From Turritopsis dohrnii (lineage: Eukaryota; Cnidaria; Hydrozoa; Anthoathecata; Oceaniidae): a DNA stretch of 64,000 nt. The notes beneath the pieces were generated by a model. The model was given only the letters and a program-made list of their open reading frames with translations, was not told the origin of the DNA and did not search any database. This document shows positions 23,991 through 34,650 of this stretch, one piece after another. How positions within the stretch are numbered: the stretch's first letter is position 1; every line of letters begins with the position of its first letter. Where the stretch lies: contig BQMF02000298.1 in the NCBI GenBank assembly GCA_027922465.2, positions 62,001 through 126,000 of the forward strand, given 5' to 3'. The translations under genes were made by a program, and so were the position numbers.

Positions 23991-24806
23991 TCCAGAAAGC
24001 TCCTACCCTGTGAACGTAAACGAATTCTGTTTGAGAGTGAGAATTCTTATTGCATAAAAACACGATATAACAAATATAATCTATTATAACAAAAACGATT
24101 GTGAAATTTATGACTGAAATGAAATGACGTTTTCACTGATGACGTTTTAAAGATGGTGTGCTAATGTTGTGGGTTTCTTTAGGTCTATTATGTTTTTGGC
24201 TTATATGGTATCAACTAAAGAAACAACAAATTTAAAAGATTGCTAGATGCTTCTCATATGAATAAATTTCATGTTTCTCACGTCAACAAGCATTAATTAT
24301 CATCCTTATCCGAATACTTACTTGATGTATCTGTATTGAATGCATTGTATTAAAGCTTTAGATTCTAATCGGACCGAAACACAACAAAACAAGGATAAAG
24401 CAAAAGGATCATACTTATTATACGAGAACTTTCATTAGTTCACATTCAAACAATTTCATTATCCCGATCCAGTATATTGAGAAAAATGGCGACTTTGCAT
24501 TCAAGGTTAGTTTCCAATAAATTGTTGACACTTGTTAAGGATTGTCTGAAACCTATGGTTTGTACTGTTCTTTTATGAATAGTACAATGGTTGTATGAAA
24601 ATTGTTTGTGAATTTAAAAGCAAACATTAGATTAAGAACGTCTTTGTTTTTCGTTGTTATTTCATTTTATGCAAGTTGAATACTTGTTTACTATATTCTG
24701 ATGTTACAAATATAATTTTTTAAGGCTATCCTTAAAGATATGTATTTGTAAAATCTATTTTTAAAAATATCTATTAGTGACATCAATTATAATTTTTTTC
24801 AAAAGG
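23991..24806. other. Upstream region of RMYG gene 1
   Basis: No upstream exon can be identified. The end of this stretch, AATTTTTTTCAAAAG just before the gene 1 ATG, is a plausible splice acceptor, so a 5' non-coding exon or a trans-spliced leader is possible. Confidence 0.4.
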
Positions 24807-25493
24807 ATGGACGCTGGGAATTCCAAAACTGGGAAGGCCGTTATCATAACACTTGAAACACAGCCAATGCAAATCCAATCTTCACCCAAATCCCCAAGAT
24901 CGCCAAGACCTTTACGTTCCCCAAAAAGTCCACAACACAGTCCTAAGCTCATCAAGACATCTAAAACAACTGTGGTAGAAAGTAGAGGGAAGCAACCGAC
25001 TGTACAGCTAATCAGCAATCAACACAGTCCAAATGCGTCCGAATTAAGAAAAGAGGTAACTGTGACGTCACGAGGCAGTCCGAAACATCACCGAAAGGGA
25101 ATATTAACAACAAGTGAAGTCGAAATCAGAGAAGATACTGTTACAAAGAAAGTTATCAAAGGTAACCTGCATCCTCCAAAAAGTCCGGTACTAAGAAAAC
25201 ATGGCTCCAATGAAACAAAACATATTTCAGCTGTGAATAATAACACAAAAAGCGCTACTTTGCCAGTGACAACAAAGAAGAAGATTCCAGCTGTTGATGA
25301 GATCCGTCCAACTGACATGAAAAGCAGAAGTTTACCAATGAGTGGTAAAACATTGACAGTAGAGGATATGGAGAAAGAACTAAATAGGATGTACGGTGAC
25401 CTTCCTAAAGTTGGAGTAGGGCTTAACATTCCACACCATGAGAGACATTCTGAGTTCTGTTCATGTAAAGTAAAAGGTCATCATTATCATTAA
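24807..25493 (+). CDS. Novel SP-rich protein, RMYG family member 1
   Basis: A 228-residue basic, Ser/Pro-rich protein from the ATG at 24807 (in-frame GTG at 24777 is upstream of an acceptor-like site and not credible). Order of parts: an N-terminal cluster of S-P sites (about residues 24-50, SPKSPRSPRP repeated), a P-K-S-P-V-L-R-K motif near the middle, TVEDMEKELNRMYGDL near residue 190-205, and a C-terminal HSEFCSC followed by KVKGHHYH. It has no signal peptide or membrane segment, so it is likely cytoplasmic or nuclear and a target of proline-directed kinases (inference). The C-x-C with nearby His could bind metal. Shares motifs with 26752-27072 and 28658-28921. Function unknown to me. Confidence 0.75.
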   Translation: MDAGNSKTGKAVIITLETQPMQIQSSPKSPRSPRPLRSPKSPQHSPKLIKTSKTTVVESRGKQPTVQLISNQHSPNASELRKEVTVTSRGSPKHHRKGILTTSEVEIREDTVTKKVIKGNLHPPKSPVLRKHGSNETKHISAVNNNTKSATLPVTTKKKIPAVDEIRPTDMKSRSLPMSGKTLTVEDMEKELNRMYGDLPKVGVGLNIPHHERHSEFCSCKVKGHHYH

Positions 25494-25650
25494 ACTCATT
25501 TACGTCAAATGGTAAAGGAATGGTGGAAACTAAATAATCTGTAAATTTCTTTCATGTTAGCTATATATTAGGGCATTTCTACAAATGTGTATATTTGTAT
25601 TCTTGGCGTCTCAGTCGATATAAATATATGTAACTATTGAGCTTAATTGT

Positions 25651-25681
<31 letters not shown>

Positions 25682-26751
25682 AATATTCAGGCAGGATAAG
25701 AATACGTCAGTAAAATGACTGTTATAAGTGTCCTATGTTTCCATGGTAACTAAGTTTCCACCTCTAAATTGGTGGCAAACATTTTTCAATTTAGATTTGG
25801 TTCTCCCTCGTGGAAAATTACAAGTAAAATAATCCAATATTAAAATGAGGAAACCCGGCTTTTACGGAATCCCGTCACATTCAAAATTTCATGGTCTAGA
25901 TAAACCAGTTGCACGCAAAACATTTAAGATCAGATCTTTTTAACCCAGTTGGCAAAATTGCTGAAAAGTCACTGGGAAGGAGTACATTTCTTTAGAAATA
26001 TCCACATTATTTCAATAAAAATGATCTTCATCGCAGTGTCTTTTTGAAAATTTTGCCGAATGCCAAGAGGTCCTAAGAATTTGAGATTAGATTACATAAC
26101 GGTTCTAAAATCTTTTCTTGCTTTTCTTGTGTAAAACGTTTCAACTTTCAGCCGTGTGTAATTATGCTAGTTTTTCACCATTACTTTGCATGAGTTTATT
26201 CTGGGTTTTTTCGACCACTGCAAGTTCAGCAACATGAAGGAGAGTGTTCATCATGACGGATGTACTAATGAAAATATTCCCATTCTGAATATTACGTTCC
26301 ACATGAGAAAATGTTTAGGATCTTTAACCAATGTTTTTATGTTCACATTTGTATCAAATTTTGTTATTTGGTTGAAAACTCCTGCTATGATGCATCTACC
26401 GTCTTCCGCTTTTCCTTTACAGTGTATTTTATTCCATTTGCTTTGCTGTTAGCAAAGTGTGCTATTTTTATAGCTTATTGCTCTCGGAGTCCTTTTGACG
26501 TCAAAGTACTTTGTCAAAATATTGTCACAGAAAGAGATGTCTTTTCATCATCTTTCTGTTGAATCCCTTTGTTAAATTTTTCATGGTGTTCCGTGATTCA
26601 AGATTTGCATGATTCAAATGCTAAAGTGTATTGAAATATTTTTAGCCATCATAAATAATTTAGCTACTTCTTATTACATTTAAATGGACGAGAAAACGTT
26701 TTCGTTGTAAATTCATGAGTTAATTCGTAAGTAAGCATAAAGAAGTAAAAA
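25494..26751. other. Spacer with (ATTT)n and a fold-back MITE
   Basis: Contains an (ATTT)n microsatellite at about 25650-25679 and a CAGTGGGCA-family MITE relic at about 25947-26068 (CCCAGTTGGCAAAATTGC to TTTTGCCGAATGCC). The open frames at 26186-26562 show no recognisable content. Confidence 0.5.
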
Positions 26752-27072
26752 ATGTTATCTACTGAAGAAATGGAAAATGAAATTCGCCGAATGTATGGAG
26801 ATAAAGATAGCGATAAAACCGAACTTCAAACTTCAAAATACGAAAAAATTGAAGAGCTAGTGAAACAATTAAATCAGAAAAATGACCAAACAAATCATGA
26901 GAGTAATGTCAAGAACAAAGATAGTGAAGATGATTCCAAACCAAAATATCCGAGAAGTCCGATTTTGTTGAGAGCAAAAAAGGTGACTTCTAAGGAAATG
27001 ACCTATGAACTTAAGAGGATGTATGGACGATTGGATTTAAACGATAGTTGCACGAAACAAAATTCAAAGTAA
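26752..27072 (+). CDS. Novel small protein, RMYG family member 2
   Basis: A 106-residue, highly charged protein starting at the first ATG in the frame. It opens directly with the family motif (STEEMENEIRRMYGD), has a Lys/Glu/Gln/Asn-rich middle (about residues 25-60) likely to be helical or disordered, then YPRSPILLRAKK and a second motif copy SKEMTYELKRMYGRL. So the motif occurs twice, about 70 residues apart, and the PxSPxLxR block precedes the second copy as it does in member 1. It lacks the FCSC tail. An AATAAA at 27398-27403 could serve as its polyadenylation signal. No homologous family known to me. Confidence 0.7.
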   Translation: MLSTEEMENEIRRMYGDKDSDKTELQTSKYEKIEELVKQLNQKNDQTNHESNVKNKDSEDDSKPKYPRSPILLRAKKVTSKEMTYELKRMYGRLDLNDSCTKQNSK

Positions 27073-27501
27073 ATGGTTTTTAATGTCACGTGATTGCTTT
27101 ATACCATTCCGTGGCTGCTGTGATGTGCAATCGTCGAAGAATTTCTGTTGCATGAGTGCAATCTTGAAATAATTTTGTCAAATACCATAAACATTATCCG
27201 TTTTTTATTGTTGTTAATATTGGATCCAGTCTTCATTTTCTTTAGTTTATTTGCTATTTCTCTTTACTGGAAATATAAAAAACTGTTTTCCTGAAAATGT
27301 AGAGTTGAATTCTTTTATAAGAATGTAAATTTTATCTGCACCATTCCTGGCGATGATGGATATGATGAAAGCCCATTTGATAACTGTTTTTGATAAGTAA
27401 ATAAAGTTGTCCTCATTCTCTTCATCTCTTCCTTTGTGGTGGCCTTACCTGAAGAAACGCGTAGCAGATCCTCCTTGGTCAGACTTGAAGTGTGAATTTA
27501 A

Positions 27502-28221
27502 GCTTGGTTCCCATTTGTGGTTTAATCGCGTTTATTGGCGTTAAGCAGGTAGATTTTAATCGCGTTAGATTTTTAACTCCAGTGGAAACGTTTTTGACCT
27601 TTTGACCCTTAAATATTAACACTGTTAAACGCGAATAAAATCTCCAAGTTGGAAACAAAATTTTTTGATTTCAAAAATGAAATAAACGCCGCGTTTAAAT
27701 ACTCATTTGCCGAGATCAGAAGAAACCGACAAAAATCTTATTCTGTATTAGAAAATATATGCTGATTTTGTAAGAACATTGTATGTTTCCACAAATCTAC
27801 ATGGCAGACAAAAAATGTTACTCACTTCACGAAGAAGAATTATTGTCTGAAGAGGTACGTTTGTACCCTTGTCTTTATGACAAAAGTCAAAAGAGTTATA
27901 AAGAAAAATATGCTGTAAAAAATTCATGGGGTGCTGTCGCTGAAAAGCTCGAACCCAGAACTTGCGTTTTTTACGGATATTTCGGATGTTTCTATTTCTT
28001 CTTCGACGTCTTCTCAAAAGCATCAACAACAATAAATATTCTTCATCTTCTTCTTCCATCTTTACGCTAAAAACTTTTTATTTTACAACGAGTTTAATTT
28101 CTGGGGTTAATTTCGTTTCAAGTGGAAATGTTAGCAGGTATTGTACCGAATAAAATTAACGCGATTCTTAAAAATAAAATCTGTAAAATTAACGCGATTA
28201 AACCACAAATGGGAACCAAGC
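27502..28221. mobile_element. TTAA-flanked element carrying MADF-like fragment
   Basis: Inverted repeats of 31 bp at 27502-27532 and 28191-28221 begin GCTTGGTTCCCATTTGTGG. TTAA flanks each end (27498-27501 and 28222-28225), pointing to piggyBac- or Kolobok-type integration, although a 3-bp TWA target as in PIF/Harbinger cannot be fully excluded because the junction is palindromic. Additional TTAACGCGATT words lie inside both ends. The element sits between RMYG genes 2 and 3. Confidence 0.8.
27783..28070 (+). pseudogene. MADF-domain fragment inside TIR element
   Basis: The frame begins with a segment EEVRLYPCLYDKSQKSYK followed by NSWGAVAEKLE, which matches the start of MADF DNA-binding domains (EVR-x-x-P-x-L-[YW]-[ND] then a Trp-containing helix). 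After about residue 60 the frame loses the domain pattern and becomes Phe-rich, possibly intronic. MADF proteins accompany some DNA transposons, so this is more likely transposon cargo than a host gene. A functional two-exon protein is not excluded. Confidence 0.5.
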
Positions 28222-28657
28222 TTAACGTTTTTATGACCAATTGCTCAACTCCAAAATGCTCGACCCTGACTCGTTTTGATATTGCTTTAATATTGATATT
28301 GTTTAATCCTAGCGAGACACATTTTGGTGTTTTTCATGAAATCGTCACATAAGAACGAGGTAAGAGTAAATTGTCAAAATATCGATAGTTGAATGAAAAG
28401 CTCCAATGATCAACTCCTAACACATCATTCAAATTGATAAGTGCAATAATTAATTGGATACAATGAAAATTTATCTTAAGTTAAATGTTGTTATTCAATC
28501 AATGAAAATAAAAACAATCTTCTATAGAACTAATTAAATCTTATTTCATGTTTCATAACCAATTAAAAACGTTTTGTCAATTATGTAACACACTCTATGA
28601 AACACATTTACTGTAAAGTGTTAAACGTCGACAACCTTTGCTACAACAGCATACAGT

Positions 28658-28921
28658 ATGAATATTGTACGTGGTTTGAAATTAAATGCACGTTATTTAG
28701 AATCATCATTGAGTTGCCGAGTGGAGCAAGATTATTCAAATCACGCCAATGTGGAATCCAAGCCTGAATGTGAACAGCAGATGAAGAAGAAGCAGACAAG
28801 TTTTCTAAGTCATAACGATATGGAAAAAGAATTACAAAGAATGTATGGTCAAATTTTAAAGAACAGCAGTCATGATGGGAAAGGGCATTCTCAGTTTTGC
28901 TCTTGTAACATGCATACGTGA
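28658..28921 (+). CDS. Novel small protein, RMYG family member 3
   Basis: An 87-residue protein from the ATG at 28658; a CTACAACAG acceptor-like site lies just before it. The N-terminal half is unremarkable; the C-terminal half carries SHNDMEKELQRMYGQIL followed, after 11 residues, by GHSQFCSC and a short tail NMHT. Motif plus FCSC tail match the end of member 1 in order and spacing style, whereas the S-P-rich part is missing. An AATAAA at 28995-29000, 74 nt after the stop, is a good polyadenylation signal. It may be a truncated paralogue or a short member; function unknown. Confidence 0.7.
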   Translation: MNIVRGLKLNARYLESSLSCRVEQDYSNHANVESKPECEQQMKKKQTSFLSHNDMEKELQRMYGQILKNSSHDGKGHSQFCSCNMHT

Positions 28922-29955
28922 CACATAACAGACACTTGCCATTGGCGTTGTTAGTGTCTACTATGCTTTAGCAAAATAAGCAAAGAGACACATAAATAAA
29001 CATTAAAGGTTTTTCATCCATATGTTCGATGTGCACTGGAAAGGAATAAGAAAAAGAAGTCTTGCTACGACAGTTGCAGTATATACGATGTATGGATGTA
29101 TATACGATGTATGGATATCTGTATGGATATACACTGTACAATCATACGCTCGTGATAATACTTACCGATAGCATACTTGTTTTTCATGCTTCACACCCAA
29201 AGTGCAAGGAAACGTTAACTAACTTTCCCCATTTCAAAAACAACCCTAACCGGAGAAATATCTCTTTAAACAAACAAGTGGTTTCAATCCGCCATTATCT
29301 AATTATTGGAATGGGAAAGAAAACATATTAAGTCATGAAGTTATGAAATCAGTGAAACAATGAATTGCATGAAAACGAGGTTAAACACGAAACTCGACCT
29401 CAATTCAGTGTCTAAACAGAAATTAGGGAAGATCTATTATGAACAACGTTTCCCAGGCGTACGTTTGTTTTTACCTGATTTGTATAATACTCGTATGCTG
29501 CATAAATATGTTAATTATAAGAAAGGCGATATGGAATGAATTCGTTTTTCAGATTTTTCTTGATAAGACAGATTTTCAACGAAAATAACTTTACAGCAAA
29601 CTGAGACAAGCCCTGTGTATTACCTGTCGCTTTAAATGCCTAGTCTACATTTTTCCCATAGTATGGCCGTTAACCGTTATGATGCAATTTAGAGAATGCC
29701 TTCGTAATAAAAAAAAATGCAGCCGATTACGGCAGCAAGTCAGCGGCATTTGTTAATCTTATGATTCACATTCTTCTTTTAACTTGAATATTACTAAACA
29801 AGAAGTAAAAATTTAATAAAAATTATAGACGACGACGACGACGACGAAACCCTATTCCAATAGTCAGCTGGCTAAAGCCGCTGACTAATAACATGTAATG
29901 ATAAAAAATATCAATGGAATACAATCTTAAAGTATATCGTGTAAATAGTGCCATA
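28922..29955. other. Intergenic with short tandem repeats
   Basis: After the gene 3 polyadenylation site there is a short tandem tract of ACGATGTATGGATGTATAT-like words (about 29078-29125) and a (GAC)n run at about 29828-29848. No gene seen. Confidence 0.5.
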
Positions 29956-30030
29956 AAAGCATGAAAACACTTGCAAATGACTTCAAATGATTTCAAATAA
30001 TCTCATATAATCTCTTTATCGACGAAGCAT
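29956..30030 (+). repeat. 75-bp direct repeat, copy 1
   Basis: The sequence around CACTTGCAAATGACTTCAAA to TTTATCGACGAAGCATC recurs at 31117-31187 with few changes, about 1.16 kb away. The segment between the copies contains an AGACGT-rich array and a SINE. Confidence 0.8.
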
Positions 30031-30039
30031 CCCAGCCGG

Positions 30040-30250
30040 CACAAAACGTTTTGAAGACATCTTCAATTCGTCTTAATCAGGTCTTCCTAAGACGTATCTT
30101 GATAATGCGCATCTAAGACGCCCATAATGCGTCTTCAGAAGACGTCTTAAAATCAGACGTTTTGAAGACGTCTTATTATCGTTTTCGCAATACCGTCGAA
30201 TTCATGTTTTAAACGAGGACTAGGTAAGACGTTTTTAATGCGTATTTAAA
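30040..30250. repeat. AGACGTCTT-rich array, block 1
   Basis: About 210 bp dense in AAGACGTCTT, GAAGACATCTTC, TAAGACG and GTCTTCC words and their complements, many of them palindromic. Related blocks lie at 35130-35590 and 57046-57215. Confidence 0.7.
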
Positions 30251-30349
30251 ACGTCCTTTAATTTCGATTTCGCGCGTGGTGGGAAGAAATGTATTCGTAA
30301 TGTATTCGTAAATATTGATTTTTTATCATTACATGTTCTTCTATTATTA

Positions 30350-30662
30350 CATGTTTACCGACTGGTAGCCTTGTGGTAGAGTGCTCGCTTCCTGCTCGGG
30401 AGGTCGCGGGTTCAATCCCCGACCGAGTCATGCCAGCGACTATAACAGTGTGAATCACTCCTCTCTGCTTAGCACTCAGCAAGAGAGTAGGAATGATGTC
30501 TAGGATGGTTGTCTAGTTGAGCGGCTGCTGTTAATACAGCTTCCGTAGCCCAAATGGGGGCTTTAAATACTCTAGGACCTCCTTCGCAGGACCCTCATTG
30601 ATAACAGTACCTTAAGGAACTGCAGAGGCTATCCTGGGTAAACATTCATAAATAAAAAAAAA
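30350..30662 (+). mobile_element. tRNA-headed SINE
   Basis: The head looks like a degenerate tRNA with a Pol III A box (TAGCCTTGTGGTAGAG) and B box (GGGTTCAATCCCC). The acceptor-like ends GACTGG and CCGAGTC pair only partly. A non-tRNA body of about 230 bp follows, ending in TAAATAAAAAAAAAG. Head, body and A-rich tail define a tRNA-derived SINE. The head is too degenerate for a confident anticodon. Confidence 0.75.
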
Positions 30663-31116
30663 GTAATGTTGTGATTTGTGGATGGCTGATAGATGTTATT
30701 GTTTGTAGTTTCATTCTTGACATGATCAAGTAATCCTAACAGTATGCAGTACCACGAAATGATAGAATCCTTTTTTAAGGGGGAAAATCATACATAGCAA
30801 GTAATAATTTCTGGTAAATTGATCAGTAAATCATCATTAAATTGATCTGTAATACACGTATGTTTTTTATAAGAAACTAGTGACAGGCCCTAGTATTGAC
30901 AGTAACTGAGTTTCTTAATTCTTTTCCGTTTTTAGTACTGAAAGTTTCTTAATTGATTTCTTGAATTTGAACTTAGATATTTTTAACGGAATTTAGAAGG
31001 AAGAAGCTGAATTGAACTTGACAGGAATGGACAGCTGCGACGGTTGGATGTGAGTAAAAATGAGATTGAAACAAGTTTTTTTTCTTATATAAAAACCACA
31101 TAAACAACTAAAAGCT

Positions 31117-31187
31117 TAAAGCACTTGCAAGTGATTTCAAATGATTTCAAATAATCTCAAATAATCTCTTTATCGACGAAGCATCTG
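31117..31187 (+). repeat. 75-bp direct repeat, copy 2
   Basis: Second copy of the sequence at 29956-30030 (CACTTGCAAGTGATTTCAAA to TTTATCGACGAAGCATC). Just before it, ends like those of the 14-kb MITE family (ACACGTATG, TTTTTTATAAGAAACTAG near 30853) are also present. Confidence 0.75.
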
Positions 31188-31511
31188 CCATGAATCATTT
31201 AAACCTACGTTAAACAGAGTCAATTAGCCGAACACCACTCCGTTATCAGCAACTTGATGATACTGTAAGATAAGTTATTTCGCACAGAGGTGTTTATATT
31301 TCTTAGAACACAACTTCTTCTGATATCTCTCACACATGTACAAACTAGTAAAAAGTAAAACCGTGAAAAACAAAGAACTTCTAGAAAAACTATACAATAG
31401 AACACGCTACATTCTATATGAAAGAAACCAACACACTGTGAACTCAATACAGACATTACGTCACACGAGTCACATATGCAATACGAAAATATTCTTTTGT
31501 CCTATCAAGAG

Positions 31512-32006
31512 TCATTCCACACCTAACACAGTTCGAAGTTTCTCAAATTTGACCTTGGGTAAGCTTTTCGCTAAGATATCCGCTGCCGTCTCATATGTAG
31601 GACAACATTCGACTTTAATCACTTTCTCTCCAACAGCTTGTCGAACGTAATGAAACTTGATATCGATGTGCTTTATTCTCGAATTTGATCTTGGATTTTT
31701 GCTAAGTCCAATAGCATCTTGATTGTCTTCATACAACGTCATTGGCGTTGTTTGTTTGAAACCAATGTCGTTCAATAATTGTCGAAGCCAAGTTGCTTCT
31801 TGTGCAGCATGATTGAGAGAAATGTACTCAGCCTCTGTGGAAGACAACGCAATAACAGATTGACGCTGTGATCGCCATGTGATTGGAGATCCTCCAATCT
31901 GAAAGACGTACCCAGATGTCGACTTTCTGGATATCTTATCATCTGCCCAGTCAGCGCCAGTGTAAGCAGAGACTTTATTTGTTTTCGATGCAAAAACTCT
32001 AAACAA
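31512..32006 (-). pseudogene. copia RNase H region
   Basis: Ends with a natural stop. Shows the copia RNase H landmarks: ADWADDKISRKSTSGYVF, ALSSTEAEYISL, LYEDNQDAIGLSKNP and HIDIKFHYVR, with the catalytic Asp/Glu residues present. Would degrade the RNA of the RNA:DNA hybrid during reverse transcription. The upstream part of the same domain is in another frame (frame break near 32010). Confidence 0.85.
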
Positions 32007-32650
32007 TAATTCAATGTCCCTTTTATGTAACGAAACACACGTTTGATGCCTTTCCAGTGTTCTTGGCTAGGGTTAGACATAAACTGGCTTAATACTTCAA
32101 CTGCATAAGATAGATCAGGTCGTGTACCGATGGAAGCATAGATGAGTGATCCAATAGCAGCTTGATAATCTTTGAGATTGACAGGGTTTTTTTCGAAAAG
32201 CTTACCAGTCTCCATTGGAGTTGATGCTAGGTTACACTCATCCATTCCAAAACGCTTTAACACATTTTGTAAATAAGCTGTTGATTGATTCGAATAATAC
32301 CTCCTTCGCGATCTCGCTTAATTGACATACCAAGGATGTAATTAATTTCACCTTGATCAACCAGATCAAAATCATTCTCGAGATTCTTCTTTTCCTGTTC
32401 GAGAAGTTCAAGATCATTAGATGCTAAAATAACATCATCAACATAAACAGCAATAATCATTAAAAAGATTATGTTATCCTCTTTGACACATTTGTGATAA
32501 ATACATGGATCAGCATCACTAGCACTATACCCATTTTCGATTTTTATATTCCACAAACGAGCAGCTTGTTTCAGACCATAGATACTTTTATGAAGCTTGC
32601 AAACTTTGCTGGGATCATTGACAAAACCTTTCGGCTGTTTTATGTAGATT
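31990..32650 (-). pseudogene. copia reverse transcriptase region
   Basis: Two abutting frames carry the RT: 32257-32556 (open further upstream to about 32650) has IYGLKQAARLWN, the catalytic VYVDDVILAS, and YILGMSIKRD; the next frame, below 32263, has STPMETGKLF and IGSLIYASIGTRPDLSYAV. A frame break separates them at about 32260. The part upstream of the palm lies beyond the inserted mariner-like element. Confidence 0.85.
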
Positions 32651-32732
32651 TATGCATCTCGATTTCCATTTAAAAATGCAGTTTTGACATCCATTTGCAA
32701 TGGCGATGGTTAAAACAATCTTTATAGAATTA

Positions 32733-33681
32733 CCGGGTGGTCCAAAAAAAACGAGTCTAAAATTGGATTTTTATTATCTCAAAATATATATGTCTGTTCT
32801 TCACAATTTTTTGCATGTCAATGATTTCGTATAGTTTCTTAAGGCTGTAAGAGTTGAAAAAGCTCCGATTAATCCGATTAACCAATTTTCTGTTATTGGG
32901 TTAGAAGTCTGTCCTATCATTTTAAAGTTGATTAAAAATTGACGTCAAAATAACGAAACTTTTTTTGTGCTCAGACGATATCTTGTATCTTTTACCAGAC
33001 ATTCGGTGCTCAATGCTCCTCATCACTTGTTCAGCAGACTGTAAAAAAGGCTACAATATACAGTCTTCATGAGTGATAGCATTGCATTGTGTTATACCAA
33101 GTTTAACCGACTCCCCCTAATCTTTTGCTTTTAATCAGTGTCGTTTCGTTGTGTAAAGATGGTTTTCTCTGATGATGATAAAGCAGTTATTAAAAACATA
33201 TGTTGAAAATGAGAATGCTTTAAAGAGGCGAATCAGAAGAGTTTGGGCAGAAGCTTCAAGAGACGTTAAGGAAATTCGTAAAGCTTTTAAAGAATTCGTT
33301 CCCCGTTTAACGAGCCTTAATGAAAAAGATGGACAAAGCATTAAAATGTTATTTGGTTGAGTAAGAAAAGTTATGTATTAGAGTCTGTTGTCAAGCGTTG
33401 GTATCTGAGTTTATTGCTAGATAGAGATTTCGTCTTTATGAAGTAGTGAATGAAAAACCTTTTTTGACGTCAATTTTTCAACATTTTTAAACAAGCCAAA
33501 ATCTACAACACATATTAAAATCCCTATATCTCCTTCTTATGCTATTTTATTGACCCCAAACTTTGCAGAATTTCCAGACAATGATAAGATAGCACAAATA
33601 GAAAAGTATGAACGATAATCATTTTCTGAACTTTGCTGATTGAAAAACCAATTTTGGACTCGTTTTTTTTGGACCACCCGG
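32733..33681. mobile_element. mariner-like insertion in copia pol
   Basis: Inverted termini CCGGGTGGTCCAAAAAAAAC and the matching right end ending GGACCACCCGG, about 38-40 bp each, flanked by TA on both sides (32731-32732, 33682-33683). A 949-bp unit, so not full length. An ATG at 33159 starts MVFSDDDKAVIKN and then meets a stop; another frame at 33172-33360 is open. These look like remains of an N-terminal helix-turn-helix of a Tc1/mariner-type transposase. It interrupts the copia reverse transcriptase and so is younger than that copy. Confidence 0.85.
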
Positions 33682-33683
33682 TA

Positions 33684-33960
33684 TATTTGGCAACAGGAGC
33701 GAAAGTATCATCAAAATCAATGCCTTGCGTTTGGGAATATCCTTGAGCAACAAGACGAGCTTTTTGTCTGTTGATTTGATTATCTGCACCACGCTTTTGT
33801 TTGAAAACCCAACGACTACCAACTACGTTTTATCCATCAGGAAGATCGACTAGATTCCAGGTGCGATTTTTGATGAGTGAATCCATCTCATCTTGAAGAG
33901 CTTTACGTCATTGATCAGATTTGTTACCACTCATTTGCTTCTTCATAGCTGAACGGCTCA
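33684..33960 (-). pseudogene. copia RT start and linker
   Basis: On the minus strand one frame shows [27 protein letters not shown] and TFAPVAKY, the usual N-terminal RT block of copia elements. A stop replaces a residue in the preceding DLPDG segment. The mariner-like element separates it from the rest of RT. Confidence 0.8.
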
Positions 33961-33964
33961 TTAA

Positions 33965-34441
33965 TTACGTTGGGACTTCTTGTTGAATAGCTTCGTCAAG
34001 AGCAGCTTGGTGTTCAGGTACAGGTTGGTTTTCAGGAACATGGTTGGCAATCTCATCGACATTTGAATCGAAGTAAAACTCACAAGGTTCATCCACAATG
34101 TCTCGTTTGGTGGAGTCTCCCACTTCCGGAAATTCCTCTTCAAAAAGCAGAACAACGTTACTTCGAATCACTTTTCTTGTTTCAGGATTAAATAACGTAT
34201 ACCCTTTGCTATCACTAGGGTAACCAACAAAGATGCATGAAATAGAACGTTTACCTAATTTGTTCTTTTGGTTTTCAGATGGCACGTGAACGATGGCTTT
34301 GCAATCGAAAACTCGCAAGTGACTTACAGTAGGCTTCTTTTCAAACCAGCGTTCAAACGATGTTTGATCTTTCAATTTCGAAGTTGGGCAGCGATTTCTA
34401 ACGTAAACCACTGTTGTAACCGCTTCAGCCCAAAACTCCAA
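33965..34441 (-). pseudogene. copia integrase C-terminal region
   Basis: 158 codons on the minus strand with WAEAVTTVVYVRNRCPT, TSFERWFEKKPTVSHLRVF and KRSISCIFVGYPSDSKGY, typical of the integrase tail of copia polyproteins. Frames are broken upstream, where the catalytic core should lie (34441-34650). Confidence 0.85.
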
Positions 34442-34650
34442 GCCTAGTCCTAGCGAAGTCTCTTAATTTAACGACCTATAGCGTTTTCCATCAAAGCAGT
34501 ATACTCTTTGAATTTCGACAGTGTTTCACTTTTAGCGTTCATAGTGTATAGCACGGTATACCTGGAAAAATCATCGATGAAGGTAACAAAATATTTCGAT
34601 CCTCCCACCGAATCAATGCTCTATAATAGGTCCACAGACGTCACTACGGA

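Noticed and set aside
24761..25429. Minus-strand frames opposite RMYG gene 1
   Set aside because: Antisense shadows of a Ser/Pro-rich gene; only the plus frame carries the motifs shared with the two neighbours.
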